A stretch of 64,000 bases of DNA from Terribacillus sp. FSL K6-0262 (GTDB lineage: Bacteria; Bacillota; Bacilli; Bacillales; Amphibacillaceae). The number at the start of each line of letters is the position of its first letter. Position 1 is the first letter of the stretch. This document shows, in pieces, positions 18,601 through 27,331 of this stretch. Under the pieces are notes generated by a model that saw only the letters and a program-made list of their open reading frames with translations, was not told where the DNA came from and did not search any database. A program made the translations under genes and the position numbers. The stretch covers positions 1-64,000 of the forward strand of contig NZ_CP150277.1 in NCBI RefSeq assembly GCF_037977385.1. The letters are read 5' to 3'.

Positions 18601-20223
18601 CTCTTTTCCAAGATAGGAAAGCGTGCTGGTAACGATCTGCTCCCTGTATGCATCAATCGGCGGGTTCGTCACCTGGGCGAACAGCTGCTTGAAATAATTG
18701 AACAGCGATTGCGGCCGGTCCGACAGCACAGAGAGCGGCGTGTCATTCCCCATCGCCCCGATCGGGTCTTTGCCCTCTGATACAAGCGGAACAAGATACT
18801 TCTTGACATCTTCATATGTGTAGCCGAATGCCTTTTGTTTGGTGACAAGGTCCTCGACAGCACTATCATCTGCAGCCGTCTGATCGCGGAGCTCCACGAT
18901 ATTATCATCCAGCCACTTTTGATACGGCTCTGCAGCAGCCATCTCCTGCTTGATTTCTTCGTCAGGAATCAAACGGCCTTGCTCCAAATCCAATAGCAGC
19001 ATTTTGCCCGGGCTGAGCCGATCTTTAAGCAGGACATTCTCTTCCTCGACATCGATGACTCCCACTTCGGAGGAGAGGATGAGATGATCATCCTTCGTCA
19101 CATAATAACGACCGGGACGCAAACCATTACGGTCGAGGATTGCGCCGATTTGTTTCCCATTCGTGAACGATATGGCTGTCGGACCGTCCCAAGGCTCCAT
19201 CAATGTGCTATGATAAGCATAAAAAGCACGTTTTTCCTTATCCATATAGGGGTTCTTATCCCATGGTTCCGGAATCATCATCATGGCAGCATGAGCCGGT
19301 TTACGGCCCGCTAGCACGAAGAATTCAAAAGCATTATCCATGATGGAGGAATCACTTCCGTCCGTATCCAGAATCGGCAGGATCTTAGCTGCGTCCTTAC
19401 CGAAAGTTTTGGTAACCAGCTGCTCCTGACGGGCGCGCATCCAATTGACATTCCCTTGCAGCGTATTGATTTCCCCATTATGGATGAGATAACGGTTCGG
19501 ATGGGCCCGTTCCCAGCTTGGGAAGGTATTCGTACTGAAGCGGGAGTGCACAAGTGCAAATGCACTCTCAAACAGCGGATCCTGCAGATCCAGGTAGAAC
19601 TGATCGACCTGCGCGGAGGTCAGCATCCCTTTGTAGACGATCGTCTCACTGGAAAAGCTCGCGAAATACAGATGCTGCTGCATTTCTTTTGCTTCGTTTT
19701 CCGCTTGCTTGCGGATCACGTACAGCTTCCGCTCAAACGGGAGGCCCTTTTCTGTCTGCTCCCCGATTCCCACGAACAGCTGGCGGACATAAGGCTTCAC
19801 GTCCTTTGCCATGATGCCGATGTGCGTGTCATCGACAGGTACGGTGCGCCAGCCGATTACGTGCTGACCTTCCGCTTCCACAAGAGAGCTGATTTTGCTT
19901 TCCAATTCCTCCTGCTGGGAGTCCTGCGTGTTGAAGAAAATCATCGCCACGCCGTAAGCACCCGCTTCAGGTAAAGAAAATTCGGTCTTTTCGGAAAAAT
20001 AACGGTGTGGAAGCTGCACCATGATCCCCGCTCCGTCCCCTGATGCAGGATCGCTCCCTTGACCGCCGCGGTGATCCAGCTGACGCAGCAGCTGCAATCC
20101 TTTTTGAACGATATAATGGGCTGCTTTCCCCTTCATATGCGCGTACAAGCCGATACCGCATGCATCGTGCTCGAATTCCGGTCGATAAAGGCCTTGTGCT
20201 TTTGGTAGAAAATGAAATGCCAT
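15676..20223 (-). CDS. gltA: Glutamate synthase large subunit
   Basis: A 1515-aa enzyme that makes two glutamates from glutamine and 2-oxoglutarate. A short propeptide precedes the nucleophile Cys22 in HDACGIGLYAH. Order: class-II amidotransferase (about 22-430), central domain, FMN-binding synthase domain (about 800-1200; GGKSNSGEGGENPKRY, SGYDGGTGASPKTSI), 3Fe-4S cysteines in MRVCHIDTCPVGIATQ and the C-terminal beta-helix (GxxG repeats). A sigma-A promoter and a dyad matching a GltC box lie upstream, shared with divergent gltC, so control should follow the carbon/nitrogen state. Confidence 0.97.
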   Translation of the reverse strand: MAFHFLPKAQGLYRPEFEHDACGIGLYAHMKGKAAHYIVQKGLQLLRQLDHRGGQGSDPASGDGAGIMVQLPHRYFSEKTEFSLPEAGAYGVAMIFFNTQDSQQEELESKISSLVEAEGQHVIGWRTVPVDDTHIGIMAKDVKPYVRQLFVGIGEQTEKGLPFERKLYVIRKQAENEAKEMQQHLYFASFSSETIVYKGMLTSAQVDQFYLDLQDPLFESAFALVHSRFSTNTFPSWERAHPNRYLIHNGEINTLQGNVNWMRARQEQLVTKTFGKDAAKILPILDTDGSDSSIMDNAFEFFVLAGRKPAHAAMMMIPEPWDKNPYMDKEKRAFYAYHSTLMEPWDGPTAISFTNGKQIGAILDRNGLRPGRYYVTKDDHLILSSEVGVIDVEEENVLLKDRLSPGKMLLLDLEQGRLIPDEEIKQEMAAAEPYQKWLDDNIVELRDQTAADDSAVEDLVTKQKAFGYTYEDVKKYLVPLVSEGKDPIGAMGNDTPLSVLSDRPQSLFNYFKQLFAQVTNPPIDAYREQIVTSTLSYLGKEGNLLHPDGTNCRRIKLASPVITNNQLEQLITDKSGDFKLQEIHTLFGKNLQKSMQRIFQEAEEAIRKGVSVLVLTDRLMSDIYVPVPALLAVSGLHQHLIRKGLRTKVSLIASAGEVREVHHVATLLGYGADAIHPYLAYATVKEAIDHGDIDLTYPEAIREYAAALTEGVVKVMSKMGISTVQSYRGAQIFEAVGISHHVISEYFTGTTSQIDGIDLDTIALEAKKRHQAAYKSRTAALETGSEYQWRKNGEHHAFNPKTIHTLQWACRRNDYDLFKEYTEAADQERLGFLRNLFDFKKKKAIPLDEVESVESIVTRFKTGAMSFGSISEEAHEALAIAMNRLGGKSNSGEGGENPKRYTMDENGDYRRSAIKQIASGRFGVMSSYLVQANELQIKVAQGAKPGEGGQLPGKKVYPWVADVRKSTPGVGLISPPPHHDIYSIEDLAQLIHDLKNANRDARISVKLVAKGGVGTIAAGVAKGSADVIVISGYDGGTGASPKTSIKHAGLPWEIGLAEAHQTLMLNGLRDRVRLETDGKLMTGRDVVMAALLGAEEYGFATAPLVVLGCVMMRVCHIDTCPVGIATQNPELRKKFMGDPDHVVNFMTFIAQEVREIMAELGFRTMEEMVGRTDVLEVSERAKSHWKAGQLDLSRLLHQIDGPKTYSTPQNHKIDIALDTTDILPQLEKALNGEGKVNLQMPIRNINRVAGTLAGSEISKKFAEAGLPEDSVNLHFHGSAGQSFGAFTPKGMTLKVTGDANDYVGKGLSGAKLIVKKPAAFRASAAQQVIAGNVALYGATSGEAYINGKAGERFAVRNSGATAVVEGIGEHGCEYMTGGKVVILGEVGKNFAAGMSGGIAYIHTGDHEGLKQLCNKEMVDFEQLTDKEEIAELRTMIEKHAAYTESEKALFILENWETELAYFVKVIPIDYRSMMHQIDAQRELGLSQEEAVMEAFVWKNQQPQPVKESEKPAAVH

Positions 20224-20273
20224 TATTAATCCCTCACTCTCTGTCTCGAAACCGACATGTTGTCTTATAGTAC

Positions 20274-20302
20274 ATTGTAGGTTTTCTAATTGATCGAAAC
20301 AA
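20274..20302 (-). promoter_or_regulatory. gltA sigma-A promoter
   Basis: On the minus strand TTGTTT (20297-20302) and TACAAT (20274-20279) are separated by exactly 17 bp. This sits about 50 bp upstream of the gltA start. Confidence 0.75.
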
Positions 20303-20323
20303 TATATAATTTAGATAGAATCA

Positions 20324-20338
20324 ATCTCATTTTGAGAT
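20324..20338. promoter_or_regulatory. GltC box dyad
   Basis: ATCTCATTTTGAGAT is a perfect 6-3-6 dyad located upstream of the gltA -35 element and just before gltC. It has the sequence and position I recall for Box I of the B. subtilis gltA-gltC region, where GltC activates gltAB and represses itself. Confidence 0.8.
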
Positions 20339-20356
20339 AGAAAGGAGGAGTGCAGC

Positions 20357-21259
20357 ATGGAATTACGTCAACTGCGCTATTTTATCGAGGTTGCCAAACG
20401 GGAGCATATGTCGGAAGCTGCAGAATATTTGCTTGTCGCTCAGTCCGCCATCAGTCGGCAAATCAGCAATTTGGAGGATGAATTGGGTGTGGACCTGTTC
20501 GAACGCGAGGGGAGAAATGTCAAGCTGACCAAAATAGGACGTACCTTCCTAACCCATATCGAAACAGCCATGCAGGCAATCGATTATGCAAAGAAGCAAA
20601 TCGATGAGCATTTGGATCCGGAGCGCGGGTCGGTAAAGATCGGCTTCCCGACCAGCCTGGCCGGCCAGCTGCTGCCTACGGTCATTTACTCTTTCAAGGA
20701 GGCCTATCCGAATATCCAGTTTCAGCTGCGGCAAGGTACTTATCAATTCCTGATCGAACAAGTATCCCGGGGCGATATCGATATCGCATTTATCGGTCCC
20801 GTCCCGCGGGATCATGACCGCATCGATGGCGAAATCCTCTTTACCGAAAGCTTCTCTGCGCTCCTTCCTGTCGCACACAGGTTCGCTGAACGTGAGCAGC
20901 TGCAGCTGAAAGATTTACAAAAGGAGCAATTCGTCCTTTTCCCTGAAGGCTATAAATTGAGGCAGCTTGTGATGGATGGCTGCAAGAAGGCGGGTTTTGA
21001 ACCGACTGTATCATCTGAAGGAGAAGATTTGGATGCAATCAAAGGGCTCGTTGCAGCCGGCATCGGCATCAGCATTTTGCCGGAAAGTACATTTTATGAT
21101 GCCACCCCGCGGATGACAGCGAAAATTCCGATTACATTTCCGGAAGTGAGGAGATCTGTCGGCGTCATCATGCCCAAAGAGAGGCAAGTGGCACCATCGG
21201 AACAACTGTTTTACGATTTTGTCCGTGATTTCTTCTCCCGCTTGCAGCAATTCAGATAA
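20357..21259 (+). CDS. gltC: LysR-type activator of glutamate synthase
   Basis: A 300-aa LysR regulator: winged helix at residues 1-60 (MELRQLRYFIEVAKREHMSEAAEYL, AISRQISNLEDELG) and a co-inducer-binding domain at about 90-295. The length and divergent position next to gltAB match B. subtilis GltC (300 aa). GltC activates gltAB when 2-oxoglutarate is high and glutamate low. A very strong AAAGGAGG ribosome site precedes the ATG. Confidence 0.93.
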   Translation: MELRQLRYFIEVAKREHMSEAAEYLLVAQSAISRQISNLEDELGVDLFEREGRNVKLTKIGRTFLTHIETAMQAIDYAKKQIDEHLDPERGSVKIGFPTSLAGQLLPTVIYSFKEAYPNIQFQLRQGTYQFLIEQVSRGDIDIAFIGPVPRDHDRIDGEILFTESFSALLPVAHRFAEREQLQLKDLQKEQFVLFPEGYKLRQLVMDGCKKAGFEPTVSSEGEDLDAIKGLVAAGIGISILPESTFYDATPRMTAKIPITFPEVRRSVGVIMPKERQVAPSEQLFYDFVRDFFSRLQQFR

Positions 21260-21261
21260 AA

Positions 21262-21294
21262 AAAACGATTGTGCATGACGCACAATCGTTTTTA
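21262..21294. terminator. Bidirectional terminator between gltC and ypcP
   Basis: The stem AAACGATTGTGC/GCACAATCGTTT is flanked by A- and T-runs, so it can end transcription from both convergent genes. Confidence 0.9.
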
Positions 21295-22179
21295 GTTTAC
21301 GACGCTGTCAGCCGGGCTCAAAAGACGGCTCAGCTTTGTCAGTTCGAATTCTTCGAGCATCGCTTGCTTCTGTTTTTCATCCACTGCCCAAACAGCATCT
21401 TCAAGAGGACAGCTGATCGGAACCTCGCAATGGATTGCAGCAAGCTTTCTGCTCAAATGTAAATTGTCCAAATCCGACTCGATTTTCTTCCGTACACCAT
21501 TAGGAAGCTCGGCGAGATTCTCCAGTATATTATCGATGGTTTCAAACTGAGTCAGCAGCTTGATGGCTGTCTTTTCACCGATGCCCTTGACGCCCGGGTA
21601 ATTGTCGGAGCTATCCCCCATCAAGCCTTTCATATCGATGATTTGCGCCGGAGTCAGTCCCTTTTGTTCCAAAAAGGTGGCTTCCTGGAATACTTCATAG
21701 TTTCCCTCGCCTTTTCGCATGATGGCAACGTCCACATTCGGCTGGACAAGCTGCAGCATATCCTGGTCGCCGGTAAGTATCGTCACTTGATGCCCTTCAG
21801 TTGCATAAAGGCATGCCAATGTCCCGATGCAGTCGTCTGCTTCATAATTTTCCAGGCCGATGTTGGGGATACCATAACCAGCAGCAACCTGCTTGACCGC
21901 ATCGAATTGCGGGATCAGTTCGACAGGCGGCGCCTCACGATTGCCTTTGTACGTATCCAGCATCTCGCTGCGGAATGTCTTCGAGCCCATATCCCAGCAA
22001 GCAGCCACATGCGTCGGTTCGAAATGATCAACTGCAGCAGCCAGATGACGGATAAAGCCATGCAGCCCATTGGTCGGCATCCCTTTTGAGTTGATCATAA
22101 AATAATTACGGTAAGCTGTGGCATGGAATGCGCGGAATAATATCGCCATGCCATCTATCAATAAGATGTGATTTTTCAT
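21292..22179 (-). CDS. ypcP: 5'-3' exonuclease, YpcP type
   Basis: A 295-aa stand-alone flap/5' nuclease homologous to the N-terminal domain of DNA polymerase I. Metal-binding acidic residues are in LLIDGMAILFRAF, ENYEADDCIGTLA, LTGDQDMLQLV and MKGLMGDSSDNYPGVKGIGEKTA, the last being the helix-hairpin-helix. It helps remove RNA primers or flaps. The ATG is about 13 nt from the GAAGGAGA site, a little far. Length matches B. subtilis YpcP (296 aa). Confidence 0.92.
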   Translation of the reverse strand: MKNHILLIDGMAILFRAFHATAYRNYFMINSKGMPTNGLHGFIRHLAAAVDHFEPTHVAACWDMGSKTFRSEMLDTYKGNREAPPVELIPQFDAVKQVAAGYGIPNIGLENYEADDCIGTLACLYATEGHQVTILTGDQDMLQLVQPNVDVAIMRKGEGNYEVFQEATFLEQKGLTPAQIIDMKGLMGDSSDNYPGVKGIGEKTAIKLLTQFETIDNILENLAELPNGVRKKIESDLDNLHLSRKLAAIHCEVPISCPLEDAVWAVDEKQKQAMLEEFELTKLSRLLSPADSVVN

Positions 22180-22292
22180 AACCGTTTCATAGTCTCCTTC
22201 TTTTCTTTCATCCTTCTAGTTTATCATACTAGTACAACTTATATATATAGGGTAAAATAAGTCATATTACACCAGGAAGGAGCTAGGAAACT

Positions 22293-22823
22293 ATGACAAC
22301 AAACTTTGCCAAGGCAACATTCGCAGGAGGATGCTTCTGGTGTATGGTGAAGCCATTCGATCAATGGGATGGCGTGGAATCGGTCATCTCCGGCTACACT
22401 GGGGGCCATGTCGAGAATCCCACCTACGAGCAAGTGAAAACAGGGACGACAGGACACTATGAAGCTGTCGAAATCACGTATGATCCAGCGAAGATAACAT
22501 ATCAGCAAATACTGGACCTATATTGGCCGCAAATCGACCCCACCGATGCTGGCGGTCAGTTCCATGATCGCGGTGATCAGTACCGTACCGCTATCTTTTA
22601 TCATGACGAGGTGCAGGAAGAGCTTGCGCAGTTCTCCAAAAAAGCACTTGAAGAAAGCGGCAAGTTCAAACAGCCGATCGTGACCGAGATCCTGCCGGCA
22701 GCTCCCTTCTATCCTGCCGAGGATTATCATCAAGACTTCTATAAGAAAGAAAAAGAAGCTTACGAAGAAGATCGTGCAAAATCCGGCCGGGATGAATTCA
22801 TCGAAGAACACTGGAATAAATAA
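22293..22823 (+). CDS. msrA: Peptide methionine sulfoxide reductase A
   Basis: A 176-aa cytosolic repair enzyme. The catalytic Cys is in [14 protein letters not shown]. Conserved [26 protein letters not shown] and [17 protein letters not shown] follow. It reduces Met-S-sulfoxide. The resolving cysteines often seen at the C-terminus are not obvious here. The usual Bacillus partner msrB does not follow; a terminator does. Confidence 0.95.
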   Translation: MTTNFAKATFAGGCFWCMVKPFDQWDGVESVISGYTGGHVENPTYEQVKTGTTGHYEAVEITYDPAKITYQQILDLYWPQIDPTDAGGQFHDRGDQYRTAIFYHDEVQEELAQFSKKALEESGKFKQPIVTEILPAAPFYPAEDYHQDFYKKEKEAYEEDRAKSGRDEFIEEHWNK

Positions 22824-22850
22824 AGGAGCGATTTTTTCGCTCCTTGTTTC
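22823..22850 (+). terminator. Terminator of msrA
   Basis: The stem AAGGAGCGA/TCGCTCCTT with a 5-nt T loop at the msrA stop codon, followed by GTTTC. Confidence 0.7.
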
Positions 22851-22862
22851 ACACACTTCAGT

Positions 22863-23867
22863 TTACATAATATAATTATGGTCTACCGATTGTTTGATCA
22901 GTTCATATGATTTCCATTTTGCTTCCTTATCATGGATATTGGTTATGATCATGAACTCATCTGCTTGGTAGAGATCCTTCAGTCTTTCAAGCTCCTCTCT
23001 TACTTTCTCAGGTGTGCCGATGACACAGCGTTTGCGGTTTTGGCGGATGGTTTCTTTATCCGCTTCCGTCAGCTGACGTTTCTTGATAAGTTCCGGGGAT
23101 GGAATCTGCGTATCACGTCCTTTGCCGACACTCAGAAGCCAATGATCCTGACTCTCCGCCAACGCTTCCGCCCGCTCTTGTGTTTCTGCACAAACAACAA
23201 AAATGCAAACAATCCCATATGGCTTCTCCATGGACACAGATGGACGAAACGCTTCCTTATATATAGGCATCGCATCGGGCTTAGCCGGGCTGATGAAGTG
23301 ACCGAATACATAACCGATCCCCAGTTCCCCCGCCCGTCTGGCGCTTCCCTCCGATAAGCCAAGCACCCATAATGGCGCAGGATCTTTCACTCGCGGAGAA
23401 GCTTTCACCGAGCGATAAGGATGCTCACGCGGAAGTGTATTATGCAGAAAGCCTTGCAGCTCCCGCAGCTTTCTTGGAAATTCCCCCATGCCGCTATCGG
23501 CACCATCCGCCAAAGCACTCCTCGTCTGTTCATTGCCGCCTGGCGAACGGCCGACTCCCAAATCGACCCGTCCAGGAAATAATCCCGCCAAGGTATGAAA
23601 GGTTTCCGCTACCTTCAGCGGACTGTACTGCGGCAGCAATACCCCTCCTGTCCCGACCTTTATTGAATTCGTCGCACTGGCAATCCGCGTAGCCATTATT
23701 TCAGGGGCGACGCTGACCAATCCGTTTGTATTATGATGCTCTGCAAACCAATAACGCTCATAGCCTAGCCTTTCTGCATGCTGTGCAAGCTCTATCGCTT
23801 CTTGCAATGCCTCCTCCGGCGTCATTCCCCTTCTGATCGGTGCCTGATCCAATACGCTGAGCTTCAT
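22863..23867 (-). CDS. LLM-class flavin-dependent oxidoreductase
   Basis: A 334-aa luciferase-like TIM-barrel protein. Diagnostic pieces are LSVLDQAPIRRGMTPEEAL, ERYWFAEHHN, VGTGGVLLPQYSPLKVAE and FPGRVDLGVGRSPGG. Members reduce or oxygenate unknown substrates with FMNH2 (B. subtilis YceB and YtmO are relatives). ATG 23867 is preceded by AGAGGTGG; the longer frame adds 7 unlikely residues. Confidence 0.85.
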   Translation of the reverse strand: MKLSVLDQAPIRRGMTPEEALQEAIELAQHAERLGYERYWFAEHHNTNGLVSVAPEIMATRIASATNSIKVGTGGVLLPQYSPLKVAETFHTLAGLFPGRVDLGVGRSPGGNEQTRSALADGADSGMGEFPRKLRELQGFLHNTLPREHPYRSVKASPRVKDPAPLWVLGLSEGSARRAGELGIGYVFGHFISPAKPDAMPIYKEAFRPSVSMEKPYGIVCIFVVCAETQERAEALAESQDHWLLSVGKGRDTQIPSPELIKKRQLTEADKETIRQNRKRCVIGTPEKVREELERLKDLYQADEFMIITNIHDKEAKWKSYELIKQSVDHNYIM

Positions 23868-24039
23868 GCGCCCACCTCTTCCCTGCAACTAATTATCCAT
23901 CTTATTGTAGGTAATGAAACGGGAAGCATACAAGGTATTCGCTCAGGAAATCCATGCAGAAGCATTTTTGATAGGCACATACATCTTTCCATTTGCATAC
24001 TATTTTCAATTCCTAAAATAAACATCCCGTATAATCACA

Positions 24040-24086
24040 GAAATAAAACAAACCCTGAAATTCCCCAATCATATAGGAATTTCAGA
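24040..24086 (-). terminator. Putative terminator of the VOC gene
   Basis: The stem CTGAAATTCC/GGAATTTCAG with an 11-nt loop is followed on the minus strand by GGTTTGTTTTATTT. It lies about 70 nt beyond the VOC stop codon. Confidence 0.6.
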
Positions 24087-24157
24087 GTCTGATATGTCAT
24101 CTAATCCGTTTTATCCATGTGTTGCGACCAAATGCTGGAGAAACCCCTAATCAAAGT

Positions 24158-24613
24158 TTAATCTACATAACCATCTAGAAATTTACTCGCCTCACTATTA
24201 AACTTCCACATTACCCCAAATTTATCGACTAACATTCCAAAGCTTGCTGACCACGGCGTTGAGGATATCGGCATGATCACAGTACCACCCTCTGAAAGCC
24301 CTTCAAAGTATTGCTTATTCATTTCTGGATCAGCATCTATAATACTGATCAGGATGGTATTCCCATTTGTGATTTCGCCTGTCGCAGCTTGCATAAAAGG
24401 CGGAACATCAGAGATCATTAAAATATTCCCTGCAAACTCGATACGAGAATCCATAATCATATTTTGTTCCTCTTCCTTTATTGGAGCATTTGGATCTTGG
24501 CCAACATCACCAAACCTCGCCTTTTTAACACGAGTTGCTGCTAATGTCTTTTCATAAAAGGCCAACGCTTCTTCTGCTCTTCCATCGAATTGCAGATAAG
24601 TTATTGCTTTCAT
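24158..24613 (-). CDS. PhnB-like VOC protein
   Basis: A 151-aa glyoxalase-fold protein of the PhnB/YjdN group. The signature pieces are YLQFDGRAEEALAFYEKTL, GNTILISIIDADPEMNKQYF and the C-terminal WSASFGMLVDKFGVMWKFN. The metal or ligand site is not certain and no substrate is known. It is divergent from a WYL regulator, so the regulator may control it. Local base composition is richer in A+T than the preceding 10 kb. Confidence 0.82.
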   Translation of the reverse strand: MKAITYLQFDGRAEEALAFYEKTLAATRVKKARFGDVGQDPNAPIKEEEQNMIMDSRIEFAGNILMISDVPPFMQAATGEITNGNTILISIIDADPEMNKQYFEGLSEGGTVIMPISSTPWSASFGMLVDKFGVMWKFNSEASKFLDGYVD

Positions 24614-24689
24614 ATTTTATTCCTCCTTTTCATATTTGAAGTATAATAGGGCATGGGCGACATATGTATGTCATATATCGGAGGGAAAT
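24614..24689. promoter_or_regulatory. Shared control region of VOC gene and WYL regulator
   Basis: The 76-bp divergent region holds the imperfect dyad GACATATGTATGTCATATAT (24659-24678), directly upstream of the regulator's ribosome site. It is a candidate binding site for that regulator. Confidence 0.4.
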
Positions 24690-25598
24690 ATGAAAAAAAT
24701 TGAGCGACTTATCTCGATAGTGATGATTTTGTTACAAAAGGAAGTCGTTTCAGCATCAGAATTCAGCCGACTTTTTCATGTGACAAAACGAACGATCCAA
24801 CGTGATATGGAAACATTACATTATGCAAACATCCCTATTTACGCAGAATATGGTGCTGAAGGGGGATATGCGCTAATGGAAGAGTATAAATTCGATAAGC
24901 GATTACTGAATCACAAGGATATTGAAAATATACTTATAGCTTTAGGTGGCGTTGAGGGACTGATTACCGATCAGGGGATCCAAACGACTATTCAGAAAAT
25001 CAAAGGAATGACCAGCGCAGATATTTCTCCAACACTTGATTTGACTTTCTACGATTGGCCGGGAAGAAGCCAAATCAACGAAGAAGTGCTATTTATCAGG
25101 CAAGCAATTGAGAAAAATTGGTTATTGAAATTTGAATATGTGGATCAAATGGGAAATAAAACGTACAGACTCGTAGAGCCCTATAAGTTACATTTCAGGG
25201 AGAGGAATTGGTATCTCTTTGGTTATAGTCTAGAACGGGAAGATTATCGGACATTCAAGATAACGAGGATATTACATATCCAAAAAGACGGTTTTTTTGT
25301 TCCAAGGACTGACCAGGAATTTCAACATAAAAAACAATATAATGAACAAAAAAATTTGGTTAATGTGCATCTATCGATAGATGTTGCTGTAAGGGATCAA
25401 TTTATCGAAAGGTATGGGAAAGATGCCATGATAAAAGGAACTGCTGGTAGTTACCTTGCAGTGATTGAATTGCCTGAGCATCAATATGCCTATCAATTTT
25501 TAGCCGGATTCGGTAATAAAGTCAAGATCATCAAGCCAAAAGGTTTTATTGCGAAATATATAAAATTTTTGGAGGAAGCAGTGAAACTTTACAAATGA
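24690..25598 (+). CDS. HTH-WYL transcriptional regulator (YafY family)
   Basis: A 302-aa protein: N-terminal DeoR-like winged helix (residues 1-60; LQKEVVSASEFSRLFHVTKR and TIQRDMETL), a WYL domain at about 130-205 (KFEYVDQ, YKLHFRERNWYLFGYS) and a C-terminal WCX region. WYL proteins sense small ligands or single-stranded nucleic acid. ATG 24690 sits 4-5 nt after GGAGGG. It probably controls the divergent VOC gene. Confidence 0.85.
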   Translation: MKKIERLISIVMILLQKEVVSASEFSRLFHVTKRTIQRDMETLHYANIPIYAEYGAEGGYALMEEYKFDKRLLNHKDIENILIALGGVEGLITDQGIQTTIQKIKGMTSADISPTLDLTFYDWPGRSQINEEVLFIRQAIEKNWLLKFEYVDQMGNKTYRLVEPYKLHFRERNWYLFGYSLEREDYRTFKITRILHIQKDGFFVPRTDQEFQHKKQYNEQKNLVNVHLSIDVAVRDQFIERYGKDAMIKGTAGSYLAVIELPEHQYAYQFLAGFGNKVKIIKPKGFIAKYIKFLEEAVKLYK

Positions 25599-25831
25599 AG
25601 TGTTCGTAGATGGTCCATCCAAGATAGTGTACTTAATCGAACGGTGTAGGTGTATATTTACGAGAAATATTATAACTGTCCTTGATACATCTACCATATA
25701 ATGATGATCTATTTGAATTCTTATTTCTCTAAATTTAAAGCTGGATATTACATTCCTTCCATTTGTTTAACATACCATAATTCCCTGTCCATCCTGAATG
25801 TATTATCCTTGTATTGAAAGGGGGAATTGAA

Positions 25832-26565
25832 ATGAGAATATTTGATGCTCATTTTCACATTATTGACTTCGATTATCCTGTTATTGAGAATCAAGGATAT
25901 ACCCCACCCAGCTACGTTACAGAAGATTATCTAACAGAGACTGCTGATTTAAATGAAGCGATTGTATCTGGATCATTTCAAGGTTTTGATCAAGAATACT
26001 TACTGAAGGCACTTAAACAAATGGGAACAGCATTTTGTGGCGTTATACAGTTGCCTTATACAGTAACAGATGAAGAAATCTTAAAATTACATACCAATGG
26101 AGTAAGAGCATTACGATTTAATATTAAACGCGGCGGATCAGAGGATTTGTCAAAATTTGATTACTTTGCAAGAAGAGTGTACGATTTGGCCGGATGGCAT
26201 AGCGAACTTTATATTGATGCGATACAGCTACCTGAGATAGCAGCAATCATCGAGAAACTACCTGCTATTTCAATCGATCATTTAGGATTGTCAGAAGAAG
26301 GGCTACCACATCTTTTAAGATTAGTAGATAAAGGCATACACGTAAAAGCCACAGGGTTTGGACGAGTTGAACTAAATATTGAAAACGCTTTAAAGTCTAT
26401 ATATAAAGTAAACCCGGATGCTCTATGTTCGGTACAGATTTACCATCAACAAGAGCCAAAAGGCCTTTTGAGCACAAAGACATTGAATTAGTTCAGAGTT
26501 TATTTGATGATCAAGCTACGGATAAGATTTTGTATACAAATGCTATGAAGTGGTATTTCAAATAA
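25832..26565 (+). pseudogene. Amidohydrolase-2 family gene with a single-base frameshift
   Basis: The first frame (25832-26491) gives an amidohydrolase TIM barrel beginning MRIFDAHFHII, with the metal-binding HxH, through INHLG-like ISIDHLGL. Near 26423-26428 the family's expected 'DALMFGTDLPSTRAK' is out of frame: adding one A within GCTCTATG restores MFGTDLPSTRAKRPFEHKD and a proper C-terminus ending at 26565 (about 244 aa). Thus one base is missing, either a real mutation or a read error. RBS AAGGGGG precedes the ATG. If intact it would hydrolyse a lactone or carboxylate; the substrate is unknown. Confidence 0.8.
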
Positions 26566-26650
26566 TATTTTAAATGAGTTTTTCTATTGCCTCCCTCATT
26601 CCAAGGAAAGTTGAATTTTTAAGTTACTAAGATATAAGAAGGTGATCTTA

Positions 26651-27115
26651 ATGAATTTGAATCAAATTATCTTTAGAGAGGCAAAAATTCAAGATCTTGA
26701 CAGAATAGTGTATATGTTATCAGATGATATTCTAGGAAGTAAGAGAGAAGATTATAAACACCCCTTGCCTGATAGTTACATAAATGCATTTCAATCTATA
26801 AACTCTGACCCAAACAATGAACTGATAGTAGCCTGTTATGGCAGTGAGATTATCGGTGTTCAGCAGATTACGTTTACTCCGTTCATTACTTATCAGGGCG
26901 GATGGAGAGCTACAATTGAAGGTGTTCGCACTGCATCTATCGTACGTGGGAAGGGTGTAGGATCTGAATTGATTAAATGGGCAATTCACCGCGCAAAAAA
27001 ACGTGGATGTCACTTAGTTCAATTGACTACAGATAAAAATAGACCCGAAGCACTTCATTTTTATGAAAAGTTAGGATTTAAGCCATCACACGAAGGTTTA
27101 AAGCTACACCTGTAA
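26651..27115 (+). CDS. GNAT-family N-acetyltransferase
   Basis: A 154-aa acetyl-CoA-dependent transferase. The acetyl-CoA loop is VRGKGVGSELIKWAIHRAKKRG, followed by QLTTDKNRPEALHFYEKLGF. The protein starts IIFREAKIQDLDRIVYMLSDD. It is related to the PhnO/YpeA-like group; the substrate is unknown. ATG 26651 follows GAAGGTGA. It lies in the AT-richer block 24.1-27.1 kb with the amidohydrolase. Confidence 0.85.
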   Translation: MNLNQIIFREAKIQDLDRIVYMLSDDILGSKREDYKHPLPDSYINAFQSINSDPNNELIVACYGSEIIGVQQITFTPFITYQGGWRATIEGVRTASIVRGKGVGSELIKWAIHRAKKRGCHLVQLTTDKNRPEALHFYEKLGFKPSHEGLKLHL

Positions 27116-27331
27116 CGCAAAAGCACTTCCCTTATGTATTTTTTTAGCAATGACGCTCCTACTCACATTAATAATCAAGTCAAGGAGTTATCTATTTCTT
27201 TTCTCAGTAGGTATCTACCAAAGCATTCAAGTCATCATTAACCATGACTGCATATTACAACCTTTTCCTTCACATATTGATGGATCGGCCGCCTGGATCC
27301 ATTCAGATGGCTGTCTGGAATTTACAAGATA
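27116..27331. other. Intergenic stretch, no gene seen
   Basis: AT-rich then mixed sequence between converging genes. A plus-strand frame at about 27276-27365 (DGSAAWIHSDGCLEF) has no start and is probably chance or a remnant. Confidence 0.4.
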
